A stretch of 64,000 nt of DNA from Desulfovibrio sp. (GTDB lineage Bacteria > Desulfobacterota > Desulfovibrionia > Desulfovibrionales > Desulfovibrionaceae). The stretch's first letter is position 1. Every line of letters begins with the position of its first letter. The notes under the pieces are model-generated. The model saw only the letters and a program-made list of their open reading frames with translations, was not told the DNA's origin and searched no databases. Both the position numbers and the translations under genes were made by a program. The stretch lies in contig JALHJW010000008.1 of the NCBI GenBank assembly GCA_022839785.1, positions 1-64,000 on the forward strand. The letters are read 5' to 3'. Shown one piece after another: positions 25,550 to 33,530 of this stretch.

Positions 25550-26038
25550 TCAGCGCCCGGCGAGGCGCAGGGTGTAGATCAGCTTGTCGTCGCCGGGCCT
25601 GTAGAAGTCCCGCACCCGGGCCTCAAGCTCGAAGCCGCCGTGCTCGTAGAAGCCCCGGGCCGCGGCGTAGGGCGGGGTGGACGAGGTCTCGGCGTAGAGC
25701 GCCCGTCCGCCTGCCGCGCGGACCCGGGCGCAGGCCTCGGCGAGCAGGCGGCGCGCCAGTCCCCGGCCGCGCGTGCTGGCATGCACCGCGATCCAGTAGA
25801 GATGCCAGGCCCCGCCGTCGGAACAGGCGTCCGGGCCGTAGCAGATGTAGCCCTCCACCCGCCCGCCGTCCCCGGTCAGGAGGAAATGGTAGCCGGAGGC
25901 CGCCGCGCCCTTGGCCGCGTGCTCCAGGACCAGTTCCTTGGCCACCTCGATCTCGGCCGGGGTGAAGGCCCGGGCGGAGAGCAGGATCTCCTCGACGGCT
26001 CCGGCGTCGGCCGCCGCGGCGTGGTCGCGCATGGTCAT
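25550..26038 (-). CDS. GNAT-family N-acetyltransferase
   Basis: 162 residues. The acetyl-CoA binding site is WIAVHASTRGRGLARRLL (the R/QxxGxG/A motif). Before it YICYGPDACSDGGAWHLYWIAV and after it ARGFYEHGGFELEARVRDFY complete the GNAT fold. ATG 26038 has GGAG eight bases upstream and comes one base after the ATP-grasp stop, so they are coupled. In methanogens a GNAT (AblB) acetylates beta-lysine made by a KamA homologue. The kamA-like gene three positions upstream makes an amino group of a beta-amino acid or its conjugate a reasonable substrate here, by inference. Confidence 0.82.
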   Translation of the reverse strand: MTMRDHAAAADAGAVEEILLSARAFTPAEIEVAKELVLEHAAKGAAASGYHFLLTGDGGRVEGYICYGPDACSDGGAWHLYWIAVHASTRGRGLARRLLAEACARVRAAGGRALYAETSSTPPYAAARGFYEHGGFELEARVRDFYRPGDDKLIYTLRLAGR

Positions 26039-26039
26039 G

Positions 26040-27041
26040 TCAGGCTCCCGGCGCTGCGGCCGCAAGCACGCGCGCCACGATTCGGGCAAAGGTGAGGCCC
26101 GCGCGGCCGCAGGCGGCGGGAAATCCCGCGTCCGGGGCCAGGCAGGGGTTGGCGTTGACGTCTATGATCCACGGCCTGCCCGCCGCGTCCACGCGGAAGT
26201 CCACGCGGGCGTAGCCGGAAAGCCCCAGGCAACGCCAGGCGAGGCGGGCGTCGCGGCGCAGGGCCGCCTGCAGGGCGTCGTCGTCCGGGCCAGACTCGAA
26301 GCTGCGCTCCGAGGCGGCGTATTCGCGGCTGTCCGGATCCCACTTGGCGGCATAGGTCAGGATGGGCCGCCGCCATTCGCCCGTAAAACGCATCTCGGCC
26401 GGGGGCAGGACCTCGGGCGCGGCGCCGGGCGAGGGTGCGGCCAGCAGGGAGACGGCGAACTCGCGGCCCGCCACGTAGCGTTCCGCAAAACAGGGACGGC
26501 CGTGACGCTGTGCGGCCAGAAGCGTGGCGCGCGCAGCCTCGTCCGGCGTGGCGCAGAAGCGCACGGCATCCGCGTCGATGCCCTTGGAGGCATGCACCCG
26601 GCTCGGCTTGACGATGTATTCCCCGGGCGCGAAGGTTCCGCCGGTCAGCGCCCCGCCCTCGCCGTCCGGCTCCACCCAGGGGGGCGTGGCCGCTCCGGCG
26701 GCCGCGAGCAGCCGCTTGCACAGCGGCTTGTCGTTGGAGAGCTGCAGGGCCCGGCCGTCCGAGCCGGTGCAGGGGATGCCTTGCGCGGCCAGGAGGTCCG
26801 GCGGGGCGTGGGCGAGATCGTCGCGGCCGTTCACCGTTTCGGCGAGATTGAAGACGGCGCTGGGCGCGAAGTCCCGCACCGCGGCCAGGGCGTCCGTCAT
26901 GTCCAGGTCAGGGCCGATGATCCGGGCCTCGTGGCCCAGCTCCGCCAGGGCGCGGGCGACGGCCCCGGCCTGTTCCAGGGTGTCCTGGTCGTCCGGGTCC
27001 GCTCCGCTGCCGACGCGGCCCGTGAGCACCGCCACGCGCAC
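26040..27041 (-). CDS. ATP-grasp ligase, D-Ala-D-Ala ligase-like (second of pair)
   Basis: 333 residues. The N-domain MRVAVLTGRVGSGADPDDQD and VFNLAETVNGRDD resemble the Ddl-type substrate domain. The ATP-grasp part has YIVKPSRVHASKGIDADA (ATP-binding Lys and flexible loop), FAERYVAGREFAVSLL, and the metal-binding end ARVDFRVDAAGRPWIIDVNANPCLAPDAG with the D/E-x-N triad. It should activate a carboxylate as acyl-phosphate and form an amide or peptide bond. It is three bases after the other ATP-grasp gene. A housekeeping Ddl would normally sit with mur genes, so a special ligase is more likely. Confidence 0.82.
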   Translation of the reverse strand: MRVAVLTGRVGSGADPDDQDTLEQAGAVARALAELGHEARIIGPDLDMTDALAAVRDFAPSAVFNLAETVNGRDDLAHAPPDLLAAQGIPCTGSDGRALQLSNDKPLCKRLLAAAGAATPPWVEPDGEGGALTGGTFAPGEYIVKPSRVHASKGIDADAVRFCATPDEAARATLLAAQRHGRPCFAERYVAGREFAVSLLAAPSPGAAPEVLPPAEMRFTGEWRRPILTYAAKWDPDSREYAASERSFESGPDDDALQAALRRDARLAWRCLGLSGYARVDFRVDAAGRPWIIDVNANPCLAPDAGFPAACGRAGLTFARIVARVLAAAAPGA

Positions 27042-27044
27042 GGC

Positions 27045-28070
27045 TCAGCCCATGGCCCGGCGGGGAGCGCGCGGCGCGCGGCCGCTGTCCAGGGAGAGCC
27101 CGGCCCTGGCCGCGGCCGAGCGCACGATGCCGCCGATGAGGTCGTCGTAGGACATGCCCGCCAGACGGCAGAGGATGGGCAGGTCGGAATAGCTCGGGTT
27201 GAGGCCCGGCAGGGGGTTGAGTTCGATGACCTGGGCGCGGCCGTGCTCGTCCAGGCGCACGTCCACCCGGCCGCCGTCGCGGCAGTCGAGCGCCCGCCAG
27301 GCGGCCAGGGCCACGGCGGCCGACTCCCCGGCCGCGGCGTCCTGCGCCAGGCGGTAGTCCACGCACCGCTCCCAGTCCCACTTGTTCCGCAGTGAGTAGG
27401 CACCCGACTCGGCCCCGTCTTGCAGCAGGACCTCCATGACGCCCAGGCTCCTGGCCTCTTTTCCCGTGCCGAGGATGCCCACTGTGAACTCGCGGCCCGG
27501 CAGGTAGCGCTCTACCAGCACGGGCTGGCGGAATGCGGCGAGCAGCTCGGCGCAGACCTGGACGAGCGCCGCGCGGTCGCGGCACAGGGAGCGCGCGGAG
27601 ACGCCCTTGCTCGTGCCCTCGGCCACGGGCTTGACGAAGAGCGGGAAGGCCAGGTCCACGGCGGCCGCGTCCTCGCGTTCCGTGACCACGGCGAAGTCCG
27701 GGGTGGGCACGCCGCAGCCCTGCAACACGCGCTTGGCCAGCCCCTTGTGCAGGCACAGGGCCAGGACCAGGGGGTCGGAGAAGGTGCAGGGGATGGCGTA
27801 GGCCTCCAGCAGGGCCGGGACCTGCGACTCGCGGGCGTATCCGGCCAGCCCCTCGGCGATGTTGAAGACAAGGTCCCAGCGCTCCCCCAGGGCCAGACGT
27901 CTGGTCAGGTCGCGGATGTTGCCCACGGGGTCTGTCTCGCAGCCCAGCCGCCAGAGCGCTTCCTCGATGCCCTGGACGGTCTCGGGGCAGTCGAACTCGG
28001 CCACCTCCTCCGGGCTGTAGCCCAGTTCGAGGTAGACCTCCTTGAGGTCATAGGTGATGCCGACCCTCAT
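27045..28070 (-). CDS. ATP-grasp ligase, D-Ala-D-Ala ligase-like (first of pair)
   Basis: 341 residues. LVFNIAEGLAGYARESQVPALLE matches the Ddl-like N-domain. FPLFVKPVAEGTSKGVSARS carries the ATP-binding Lys and loop, VLVERYLPGREFTVGIL the hinge strand, and VDVRLDEHGRAQVIELNPLPGLNPSYSDL the metal triad (D/E/N). It is only a distant paralogue of the 26040 gene, with different N-domain length and substrate loops, so the two probably join different partners in sequence. ATG 28070 overlaps the kamA-like stop by four bases (ATGA). An acidic patch YSPEEVAEFDCPET near the start is unusual. Confidence 0.82.
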   Translation of the reverse strand: MRVGITYDLKEVYLELGYSPEEVAEFDCPETVQGIEEALWRLGCETDPVGNIRDLTRRLALGERWDLVFNIAEGLAGYARESQVPALLEAYAIPCTFSDPLVLALCLHKGLAKRVLQGCGVPTPDFAVVTEREDAAAVDLAFPLFVKPVAEGTSKGVSARSLCRDRAALVQVCAELLAAFRQPVLVERYLPGREFTVGILGTGKEARSLGVMEVLLQDGAESGAYSLRNKWDWERCVDYRLAQDAAAGESAAVALAAWRALDCRDGGRVDVRLDEHGRAQVIELNPLPGLNPSYSDLPILCRLAGMSYDDLIGGIVRSAAARAGLSLDSGRAPRAPRRAMG

Positions 28071-29383
28071 GACAGTTCGGCCCTGACAGCCATCTCGCGT
28101 CCGGCCCGGACCATGGCCGCGGTTTCGGGGTCGTGCGTGGCGAAGGGGCGGCCCTGGTAGTTCACGAAGAGCAGCTCGCCGTTCTCGGACCCGGCCAGAT
28201 AGTCGGGCAGGACCGGGGCCTTGCCGCCGCCGCCGGGCAGGTCCACCACGAGTTGCGGCACGGCATAGCCCGAGGTGTGGCCGCGAAGGTTGCGGATGAT
28301 CTCGATGCCCTTGGCCAGCGGGGCGCGGAAGTGGCCCGTGCCCGGCACCTGATCGCACTGGTAGAGGTAGTAGGGTCGCACGCGCCGCTTCATCAGGCCG
28401 CGCATGAGGTCGCCCATGACCTCGGGGCTGTCGTTCACGCCGCTCAGCAGCACGGTCTGCGACCCCAGGGGGAGACCGGCGTCGGCCAGCCGCTCCAGGG
28501 CCTGGGTGGACTCGGGGGTCAGTTCCTCGGGGTGGGTGCAGTGGATGCTGGCCCACAGCGGGTGGAAGCGGCGCAACATCTTCACCAAGGTGGGGGTGAT
28601 GCGCTGCGGCAGGACCATGGGCGTCTTGGTGCCCAGGCGGATGACCTCCACGTGCGGGATGGCGCGCAGCCGGGTGAGCAGGTATTCCAGCGCGCGGTCC
28701 GAGAGGGTCAGGGGGTCGCCGCCCGAGACGATGACGTCGCGGATGGCCGGGGTGCGGGCGATGTAGGCCAGGGCCTGCTCCCAGGCGTGGGTGGCCGGGG
28801 CGCGCGAGGGTCCCTTGCCCACGCGGCGCGAGCGCGTGCAGTAGCGGCAATAGGCCGCGCAGAAGTCCGTGGCCAGGAACAGGGCGCGGTCCGGATAGCG
28901 GTGGACCAGACCCGGCGCGGGGCTGTCGTCGTCCTCGCCCAGGGGGTCGGCGGTCTCGCACGCGCCCAGGGTGAACTCCGCTGCGGAGGGGATCATGGTC
29001 CGTCTGAGCGGATGCTCCGCGCCGCGTCCCGCGAAGAGGGAAAGATAGTACGGCGTCACGGCCACGGGCAGGCGTCCGCCGCGCGCGGCCAGGGACATGA
29101 TTTCGTCGGCCGTGAGATCCAGCAGGCGCGCGAGCGCCGTGGCCGTGGTCAGACGGTTCCTGATCTGCCAGCGCCAGTCGTTCCACTGCGCGGCGTCGGC
29201 AAGGGGATAGTGCCGGGTCCGGAACTCCGCACGGGCGTCGTCATGCGCGAAGAGGGGGGATTTGTGGGTCCCGGCGTCGGCCTTTCCGCGGCCGCCGCGC
29301 AGGGACGTCAACATGGCCAGGGGGGACGACGGAGGCTCGATGGGCTCGGCCGCGTTCTCGGCCGCCTTGCGCGCCTGTTTCAC
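28067..29383 (-). CDS. KamA-family lysine 2,3-aminomutase
   Basis: 438 residues. Radical SAM cluster DFCAAYCRYCTRSRRVGKG (CxxxCxxC). The PLP lysine lies in VVDLPGGGGKAPVLPDY, and the two aspartates that hold substrate lysine in clostridial KamA appear conserved (YLYQCDQVPGTGHFRAPL and VVDLPGG). GHTSGYAVPQ matches too. It should turn L-lysine into L-beta-lysine with SAM and PLP. The N-terminal 60 residues are extra and basic. Start is GTG 29383 with GAGG five bases upstream. It is longer than EpmB, no epmA or efp is adjacent, and two ATP-grasp genes follow, so a metabolite role is favoured over EF-P modification. Confidence 0.87.
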   Translation of the reverse strand: MKQARKAAENAAEPIEPPSSPLAMLTSLRGGRGKADAGTHKSPLFAHDDARAEFRTRHYPLADAAQWNDWRWQIRNRLTTATALARLLDLTADEIMSLAARGGRLPVAVTPYYLSLFAGRGAEHPLRRTMIPSAAEFTLGACETADPLGEDDDSPAPGLVHRYPDRALFLATDFCAAYCRYCTRSRRVGKGPSRAPATHAWEQALAYIARTPAIRDVIVSGGDPLTLSDRALEYLLTRLRAIPHVEVIRLGTKTPMVLPQRITPTLVKMLRRFHPLWASIHCTHPEELTPESTQALERLADAGLPLGSQTVLLSGVNDSPEVMGDLMRGLMKRRVRPYYLYQCDQVPGTGHFRAPLAKGIEIIRNLRGHTSGYAVPQLVVDLPGGGGKAPVLPDYLAGSENGELLFVNYQGRPFATHDPETAAMVRAGREMAVRAELS

Positions 29384-29419
29384 GTTTTCCTCACTTTTCT
29401 CACCGGCATGGCCGGGGGG

Positions 29420-29884
29420 TTACGGCTTCTTGCCCTTTTCGGGCTGTTTCGCGGGTTGGTCCTCGGACATGGCCGTTCCGGGGGCGGCCATGACCTTCAC
29501 GGACTTCACCGTCAGCTCGTTTTCGCCCTGGGCGTTGATCCGGCTCTCGCCGCCGACCTCGACGTACTTGTCGTAGTACTTCTCCAGGCCCTTGCCTTTG
29601 AGCACGTAGATGTCGCCGTCGTCGGACTCCATGAAGACGGCCTTCTCGGCCTCGAAGACGAAGCCGCGGAAGGCCCCGCTCTTGGCGTCCACGCCGTCCG
29701 CCAGGAGGAGCAGCCCGGCCGTCAGCAGCCCGGCCAGCACGAGCCCGATCCGGAGGGCCAAACGAAAACGGCGCCGAGCAGGCGCCATCAGGGTGTTTCG
29801 GGGAGCCGCGGACGCGCTGGGCGCGTCCGGGAAACCGCGTTTGAGCGGCACGTCGGCAGCTTCGGAGGAAGAGGCGGTCTGCAT
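29420..29884 (-). CDS. Signal-anchored small protein, first gene downstream of sigma54 promoter
   Basis: 154 residues from ATG 29884. A polar N-terminus of about 32 residues is followed by RRRFRLALRIGLVLAGLLTAGLLLL, one membrane helix with positive residues before it, so the C-terminus is periplasmic. The C-domain (FVFEAEKAVFMESDDGDIYV, LEKYYDKYVEVGGE, ELTVKSVKV) reads like a small OB-fold or beta-barrel. The tail is Lys/Pro/Glu-rich. ATG 29788 is an alternative start. A GTG at 29962 would lie upstream of the predicted transcription start and is rejected. I do not recognise the family. It ends 36 bases before the kamA-like start. Confidence 0.6.
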   Translation of the reverse strand: MQTASSSEAADVPLKRGFPDAPSASAAPRNTLMAPARRRFRLALRIGLVLAGLLTAGLLLLADGVDAKSGAFRGFVFEAEKAVFMESDDGDIYVLKGKGLEKYYDKYVEVGGESRINAQGENELTVKSVKVMAAPGTAMSEDQPAKQPEKGKKP

Positions 29885-29944
29885 GGGTCCACACCTCGCA
29901 GGGATACGGTCGCGGCAGGCCGCACACTGCGGCCGCAACGAAGA

Positions 29945-29961
29945 AAGCAACCCGCGTGCCA
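29945..29961 (-). promoter_or_regulatory. Sigma54 (-24/-12) promoter
   Basis: On the minus strand TGGCAC-GCGGG-TTGCTT matches the sigma54 consensus TGGCAC-N5-TTGCW at every conserved base. Predicted start of transcription is near 29935, about 51 bases before ATG 29884. It would drive the anchored protein and the KamA/ATP-grasp/GNAT genes. The nearest gene upstream encodes a sigma54-dependent activator. Confidence 0.78.
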
Positions 29962-30015
29962 CGCTGTATGGTTCTGGAAATACAGGGATTTTTTGGAAAC
30001 GGGAAAAGGAGGTTA

Positions 30016-30030
30016 GGAAATTTTATTTCC
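30016..30030. promoter_or_regulatory. Candidate upstream activator site 1 (GGAA-N7-TTCC)
   Basis: GGAAATTTTATTTCC is a perfect six-base inverted repeat, centred about 88 bases upstream of the predicted sigma54 transcription start. That is a normal distance for an NtrC-type enhancer site. Confidence 0.5.
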
Positions 30031-30164
30031 GATTGTTGGGCGGGAAGCGCTGCATGGTTGCACCGTTCTTGGTAAAACAAGCCTCCTGAAGAGCCTTTTC
30101 GGCGTCGTCGCCCATGAAGTATAACACTGATATATCTTGTTATTTACATAAAAAACAGCACACC

Positions 30165-30179
30165 GGAAATATTTCTTCC
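30165..30179. promoter_or_regulatory. Candidate upstream activator site 2 (GGAA-N7-TTCC), possibly also a terminator stem
   Basis: GGAAATATTTCTTCC has the same GGAA-N7-TTCC plan. Extended by one C/G pair each side it forms a 6-bp stem at 30163-30181. On the minus strand, TGTGCTGTTTTTT follows it, so it could also end the activator transcript. Both readings may hold. Confidence 0.45.
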
Positions 30180-30194
30180 GGCAAAAGACGTGCC

Positions 30195-30209
30195 GGAATT
30201 TCAATTTCC
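30195..30209. promoter_or_regulatory. Candidate upstream activator site 3 (GGAA-N7-TTCC)
   Basis: GGAATTTCAATTTCC, exactly 30 bases from site 2 (three helical turns), overlaps the last codons and stop of the activator gene. It would sit about 267 bases upstream of the predicted sigma54 start. Confidence 0.42.
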
Positions 30210-31619
30210 GTTTTCAGGGCGGAAGGCTGCGCGCCGCAGACCGTGCTTGTGCATCAGGTTCCTGAGCTGCCGGTCCGTGACGCCCGCGTCGCGGGCCGTG
30301 GCGGTCATGTTGCCGCGGTTCTTCTGGAGAAGCTCGGTGAGATAGGCCCGCTCCAGGTTGTTCACGGCCAGTCTGCGCGCCTCGCACAGGGGCAAGCTTG
30401 TGTCCAGGGGAATCGCCGCGGCCACCTGCGAGCCCTCGAAGAGTTCCGCCGGGAAGCTGGCCGGGGTGAGCATGTGCGAGCCTTCCAGGATGAAGGCCCG
30501 CTCCACGAGGTTCTCCAGTTCCCGCACGTTGCCCGGCCAGTCGTAGCGCTCGAAGGCCTCCAGGACCATGGGGTGGTACCCCTGCACGTCCTTCTGGTAG
30601 TTGCGCGAGAGCCGTTCCAGGAAGTGTTCGGCCAGGGGCGCGATGTCCTCCTTGCGTTCCCGCAGCGGAGGAATCTCTATGGGGAAGACGCTGAGGCGGT
30701 AGTAGAGGTCCTTGCGCAGTTCGCCGCTGTCCGCCTGGGCGCGCAGATCGAGGTTGGTGGCCGCCAGGACGCGCGCCTCGGCCTTGATTTCCTGTTCGCC
30801 TCCCAGGCGGCAGAAGGTTTTGTCCTGCAGGACCTGGAGCAGCTTGATCTGCAGGGCCGGGCCGATGGTGCCGATCTCGTCGAGGAAGACCGTGCCGCTG
30901 GCCGCCAGCTCGAACTTGCCCAGCCGCCGTCTGGCCGCGCCGGTGAAGGCTCCTTTCTCGTGGCCGAACAGTTCGGACTCGATGAGCGGTTCCGGGATGG
31001 CGCCGCAGTGCACGCCGATGAACGGCCCCTCGCGCCGCTCGGAGAGGGAGTGGATGAGCCGGGCCACCACGCCCTTGCCCGTGCCCGTCTCGCCTAGAAG
31101 CATGACCGTGGTGTTGGTGGGCGCGACCAGCTTGACCTTCTCGTACACGCCCTGCATGACCGCGCTTTGCATGCGCGCCACGCGCCGCGTGTCGCCGACC
31201 ACGAACTCGTCGCGGAAGTAGGACAGCTCGTGTTCCACCTTGCGCGACTGCGACAGGCTCTCCAGCACGTAGAGCAGTTCGTCCTTGGACAGCGGGTAGG
31301 TCAGGTAGTTCCCGGCCCCGGCCTTGACCAGGTCCACGGCCTCGCGCACCTCGGCGGGCCGGGCCAGGGCGATGATCTCGGCGTGGGGATTGCGGCCCCA
31401 GAGGCTGCGCAGGCGCTCGCGGTATTCCGCGGGCGTCCGGCCGGGGGCCGCGCCCAGATGCGTCACGTCGGCCAGGATGACGTCGAAGACCCCCTGCGCC
31501 GCTTTGCCGCGCAGGGAATCCCAGTCCGGGGCCACGGACAGGGCGAGTTCGCTGCCGAAGGCCTCGCGCACGGTGCGCAGGGCGTCGGCGTCCGGGGTGG
31601 CCAGCAGGATGCGCTTCAT
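30201..31619 (-). CDS. Sigma54-dependent NtrC-family activator with degenerate receiver
   Basis: 472 residues. Residues 1-125 are receiver-like but lack the paired acidic residues after the first strand (ILLATPDAD). ILADVTHLG may hold the phosphorylation Asp, and the usual KP is YP, so normal phosphorelay is doubtful. Residues 145-385 are the AAA+ domain: LLGETGTGKGVVAR (Walker A), ESELFGHEKGAFTGA (sigma54 contact loop), GTVFLDEIGTI (Walker B), and RKDLYYRLSVFPIEIPPLRER. The C-terminal helix-turn-helix NMTATARDAGVTDRQLRNLM is Fis type. The gene is directly upstream of a sigma54 promoter and is its likely activator. Confidence 0.9.
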   Translation of the reverse strand: MKRILLATPDADALRTVREAFGSELALSVAPDWDSLRGKAAQGVFDVILADVTHLGAAPGRTPAEYRERLRSLWGRNPHAEIIALARPAEVREAVDLVKAGAGNYLTYPLSKDELLYVLESLSQSRKVEHELSYFRDEFVVGDTRRVARMQSAVMQGVYEKVKLVAPTNTTVMLLGETGTGKGVVARLIHSLSERREGPFIGVHCGAIPEPLIESELFGHEKGAFTGAARRRLGKFELAASGTVFLDEIGTIGPALQIKLLQVLQDKTFCRLGGEQEIKAEARVLAATNLDLRAQADSGELRKDLYYRLSVFPIEIPPLRERKEDIAPLAEHFLERLSRNYQKDVQGYHPMVLEAFERYDWPGNVRELENLVERAFILEGSHMLTPASFPAELFEGSQVAAAIPLDTSLPLCEARRLAVNNLERAYLTELLQKNRGNMTATARDAGVTDRQLRNLMHKHGLRRAAFRPENGN

Positions 31620-31671
31620 GCGGCAGGCTGTAGCACGTTCGGCAGGCGATGGGGAGGGGCGGCGCGGCCGT

Positions 31672-32208
31672 TCAGGACAAGCGCACGCCGAGCCGCGCTT
31701 CGAGCGCGGCCCCGAGGCCGGGCAGGTCGCGCGGTCCGAGGACCACCAGCCGGCCGTCCGTGACCAGGCAGAGGGCGTCGCGTCGGCGGCTGACGATGAC
31801 CGCCTCGCGGCCCTGGCCTTTGAAGATGCCCGCGCGGTAGGGGCCGATCTGGGTGCCGGTGTCTCGCGTGAGGCCCTGCAGGTGCGGGTCCGAGGCGATG
31901 TCGCAGCGGTAGGCCTTCAGGATGGAGTCCGCCGGGACGGTGGCCGTGAAGTAGGGCGGCGCTTCGACCACGACCGCGCCGTCGCCGACCATGATGCGGG
32001 TGTCCGAGGGCTTCATGTAGAGGATGTTCCAGAGCAGGAAGAGCATGGGGCCGATGAGCACGAGCACCACGGCCGCGGCCATGTGCATGTCGTTCCTGAA
32101 GAACCAGGCCGTGAGCCAGGCCGATCCCAGGGCCAGGCCCAGCAGGGCGAGGATCACGACGAGGGCCTGGGGCACGGGGAAGATGTCGGGGGCGCGCTGT
32201 TCGCTCAT
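31672..32208 (-). CDS. Two-helix membrane protein with PH-like domain
   Basis: 178 residues. Two close membrane helices (ALVVILALLGLALGSAWLTA and AAAVVLVLIGPMLFLLWNIL) are followed by a cytoplasmic domain with TRIMVGDGAVVVEAPPYFTA and REAVIVSRRRDALCLVTDGR. This resembles the bacterial PH-like membrane protein layout. The function is unknown. It lies 52 bases upstream of the sigma54 activator in the same direction and could be co-transcribed with it. Confidence 0.6.
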   Translation of the reverse strand: MSEQRAPDIFPVPQALVVILALLGLALGSAWLTAWFFRNDMHMAAAVVLVLIGPMLFLLWNILYMKPSDTRIMVGDGAVVVEAPPYFTATVPADSILKAYRCDIASDPHLQGLTRDTGTQIGPYRAGIFKGQGREAVIVSRRRDALCLVTDGRLVVLGPRDLPGLGAALEARLGVRLS

Positions 32209-32352
32209 GAGCCGGGCTTACGGGCAAAGGGGCGGGCGCGTCAACCCGGGGATGCCGCCGGGGTCGCCGGGGTTGCTAAAAGCGGGCCGTGCTGCCATAC
32301 CGTGAAAGGAAGGCGAGGAACGCCGGGGCCTTGAACCGTGGAGCGCGAGGGC

Positions 32353-33231
32353 ATGGAAAAGCACTTTCTGCTGGCCGTCTCGGGAGACCGGACGGCCTCC
32401 TACAACCTCAGGTTCGTCAAAAGTTTCTTTTCCGAATTCTGCGACATCAGGCTGACGCTCTTCTACGTCGCCCCGCGTCCGCCGTCGTGGGACTTCGACG
32501 CGGTCCTGCAGCCCGAGCAGGCCGCCCTGGCGGAACTTGAGGAACAGCGCCGGACCCACGAGCACGAGGCCCTGGAAAAGGCCTGGGAATGGATCACCTA
32601 CCGCGCCTGCGATCCGGGCAAGGTCCACAAGAAGGCGGTGCGCTCCACCGCGGGCACGGTGCACGAGATCATCCACGAGGCCCGCGCGGGCATGTACGAC
32701 GCCGTGATCATGGGCCGCCGGGGCCTGTCCTGGTTCGAGGAACTGGTGGAGGACAGCGTCAGCCACCAGATTCTGTGGAAGGACATCGATTTTCCCATCT
32801 GGATCTGCCGCCGCGCCGGGGACACGGAGCGCAGCAACGTCCTGCTCTGCCTGGACGAATCCGCGCCGGCCCGGCGCGTGGCCGATCACGTGGGTTTCAT
32901 CCTGGGCGAGAAGGAGCGGCACAGGGTCACGCTCTTCCACGTCAAGCCGGACAACGCGCACGTCACGCCGAAGGTGCAGCGCATCCTGGACGACGCGCGC
33001 GAGGCCCTGGCCTACAACAAGTTCCCCGAGGAACTGACAGACGTCAAGATCGTCCAGGCCAAGGACGTGGCCGACGCCATCGTGCGCGAGGCGCACGACG
33101 GGAACTACGCCGCCGTGGCCTGCGGCCGCACCCTGGACCATCCCACGGCCATGGGCGCGCTGATCCCCTCCTCGGTGACCACCAAGCTCCTGCGCAAGCT
33201 CACCGACTGCGCCTTGTGGATCAGCAAGTAG
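32353..33231 (+). CDS. Tandem universal stress protein (UspA x2)
   Basis: 292 residues with two Usp domains. The first starts KHFLLAVSGDRTASYNLRFV and ends YDAVIMGRRGLSWFEEL plus SVSHQILWKDIDFPIWICRR. The second starts NVLLCLDESAPARRVADHV and ends YAAVACGRTLDHPTAMG plus VTTKLLRKLTDCALWI. ATP-binding GxxGx9-type residues are partly kept in the first domain only. It is probably a cytoplasmic stress-response protein. A GTG at 32338 would add five residues, and neither start has a strong binding site. The gene stands alone. Confidence 0.83.
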   Translation: MEKHFLLAVSGDRTASYNLRFVKSFFSEFCDIRLTLFYVAPRPPSWDFDAVLQPEQAALAELEEQRRTHEHEALEKAWEWITYRACDPGKVHKKAVRSTAGTVHEIIHEARAGMYDAVIMGRRGLSWFEELVEDSVSHQILWKDIDFPIWICRRAGDTERSNVLLCLDESAPARRVADHVGFILGEKERHRVTLFHVKPDNAHVTPKVQRILDDAREALAYNKFPEELTDVKIVQAKDVADAIVREAHDGNYAAVACGRTLDHPTAMGALIPSSVTTKLLRKLTDCALWISK

Positions 33232-33530
33232 CGGGAGCGTGCGAAACGCCCGCAGGCTGTCCAGCGTCTGTTCTGCGCTGCGTCACCGCAGGAATTTACA
33301 TCCGCTGCTGTCGTGCGGTGGAGGCGGTGCATCCGTACGACGCGGGAACATGATCGGATCGGTCCGTTTTGCATATCGTGCAACAGTGGCCGCACGCCGA
33401 AACTCCACCGGGCCGTCACGCATCCGCCCTCATCCGCCATGCGGGCGTCACCGGGCGCGCCTAGAGAAGGACAAACCTGCGGCCCACGACGCGTTCCCCC
33501 GAGCGGTCCGGCCGCGCAGGGGGAGTCCGC

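Larger units (their letters stand above)
29962..30200. other. Regulatory intergenic region with candidate activator sites
   Basis: This stretch between the activator stop and the sigma54 promoter is AT-rich and has no gene. It holds a weak inverted repeat CTGTAT/ATACAG at about 29969-29990 followed by GGATTTTTT, and the GGAA-N7-TTCC repeats listed separately. A GGAGG at 30008-30012 is not followed by a usable plus-strand gene. Confidence 0.6.

Noticed and set aside
29962..30112. Plus-strand small gene after GGAGG at 30008
   Set aside because: No start codon at a proper distance opens a frame with protein-like sequence. The region is better explained as regulatory.
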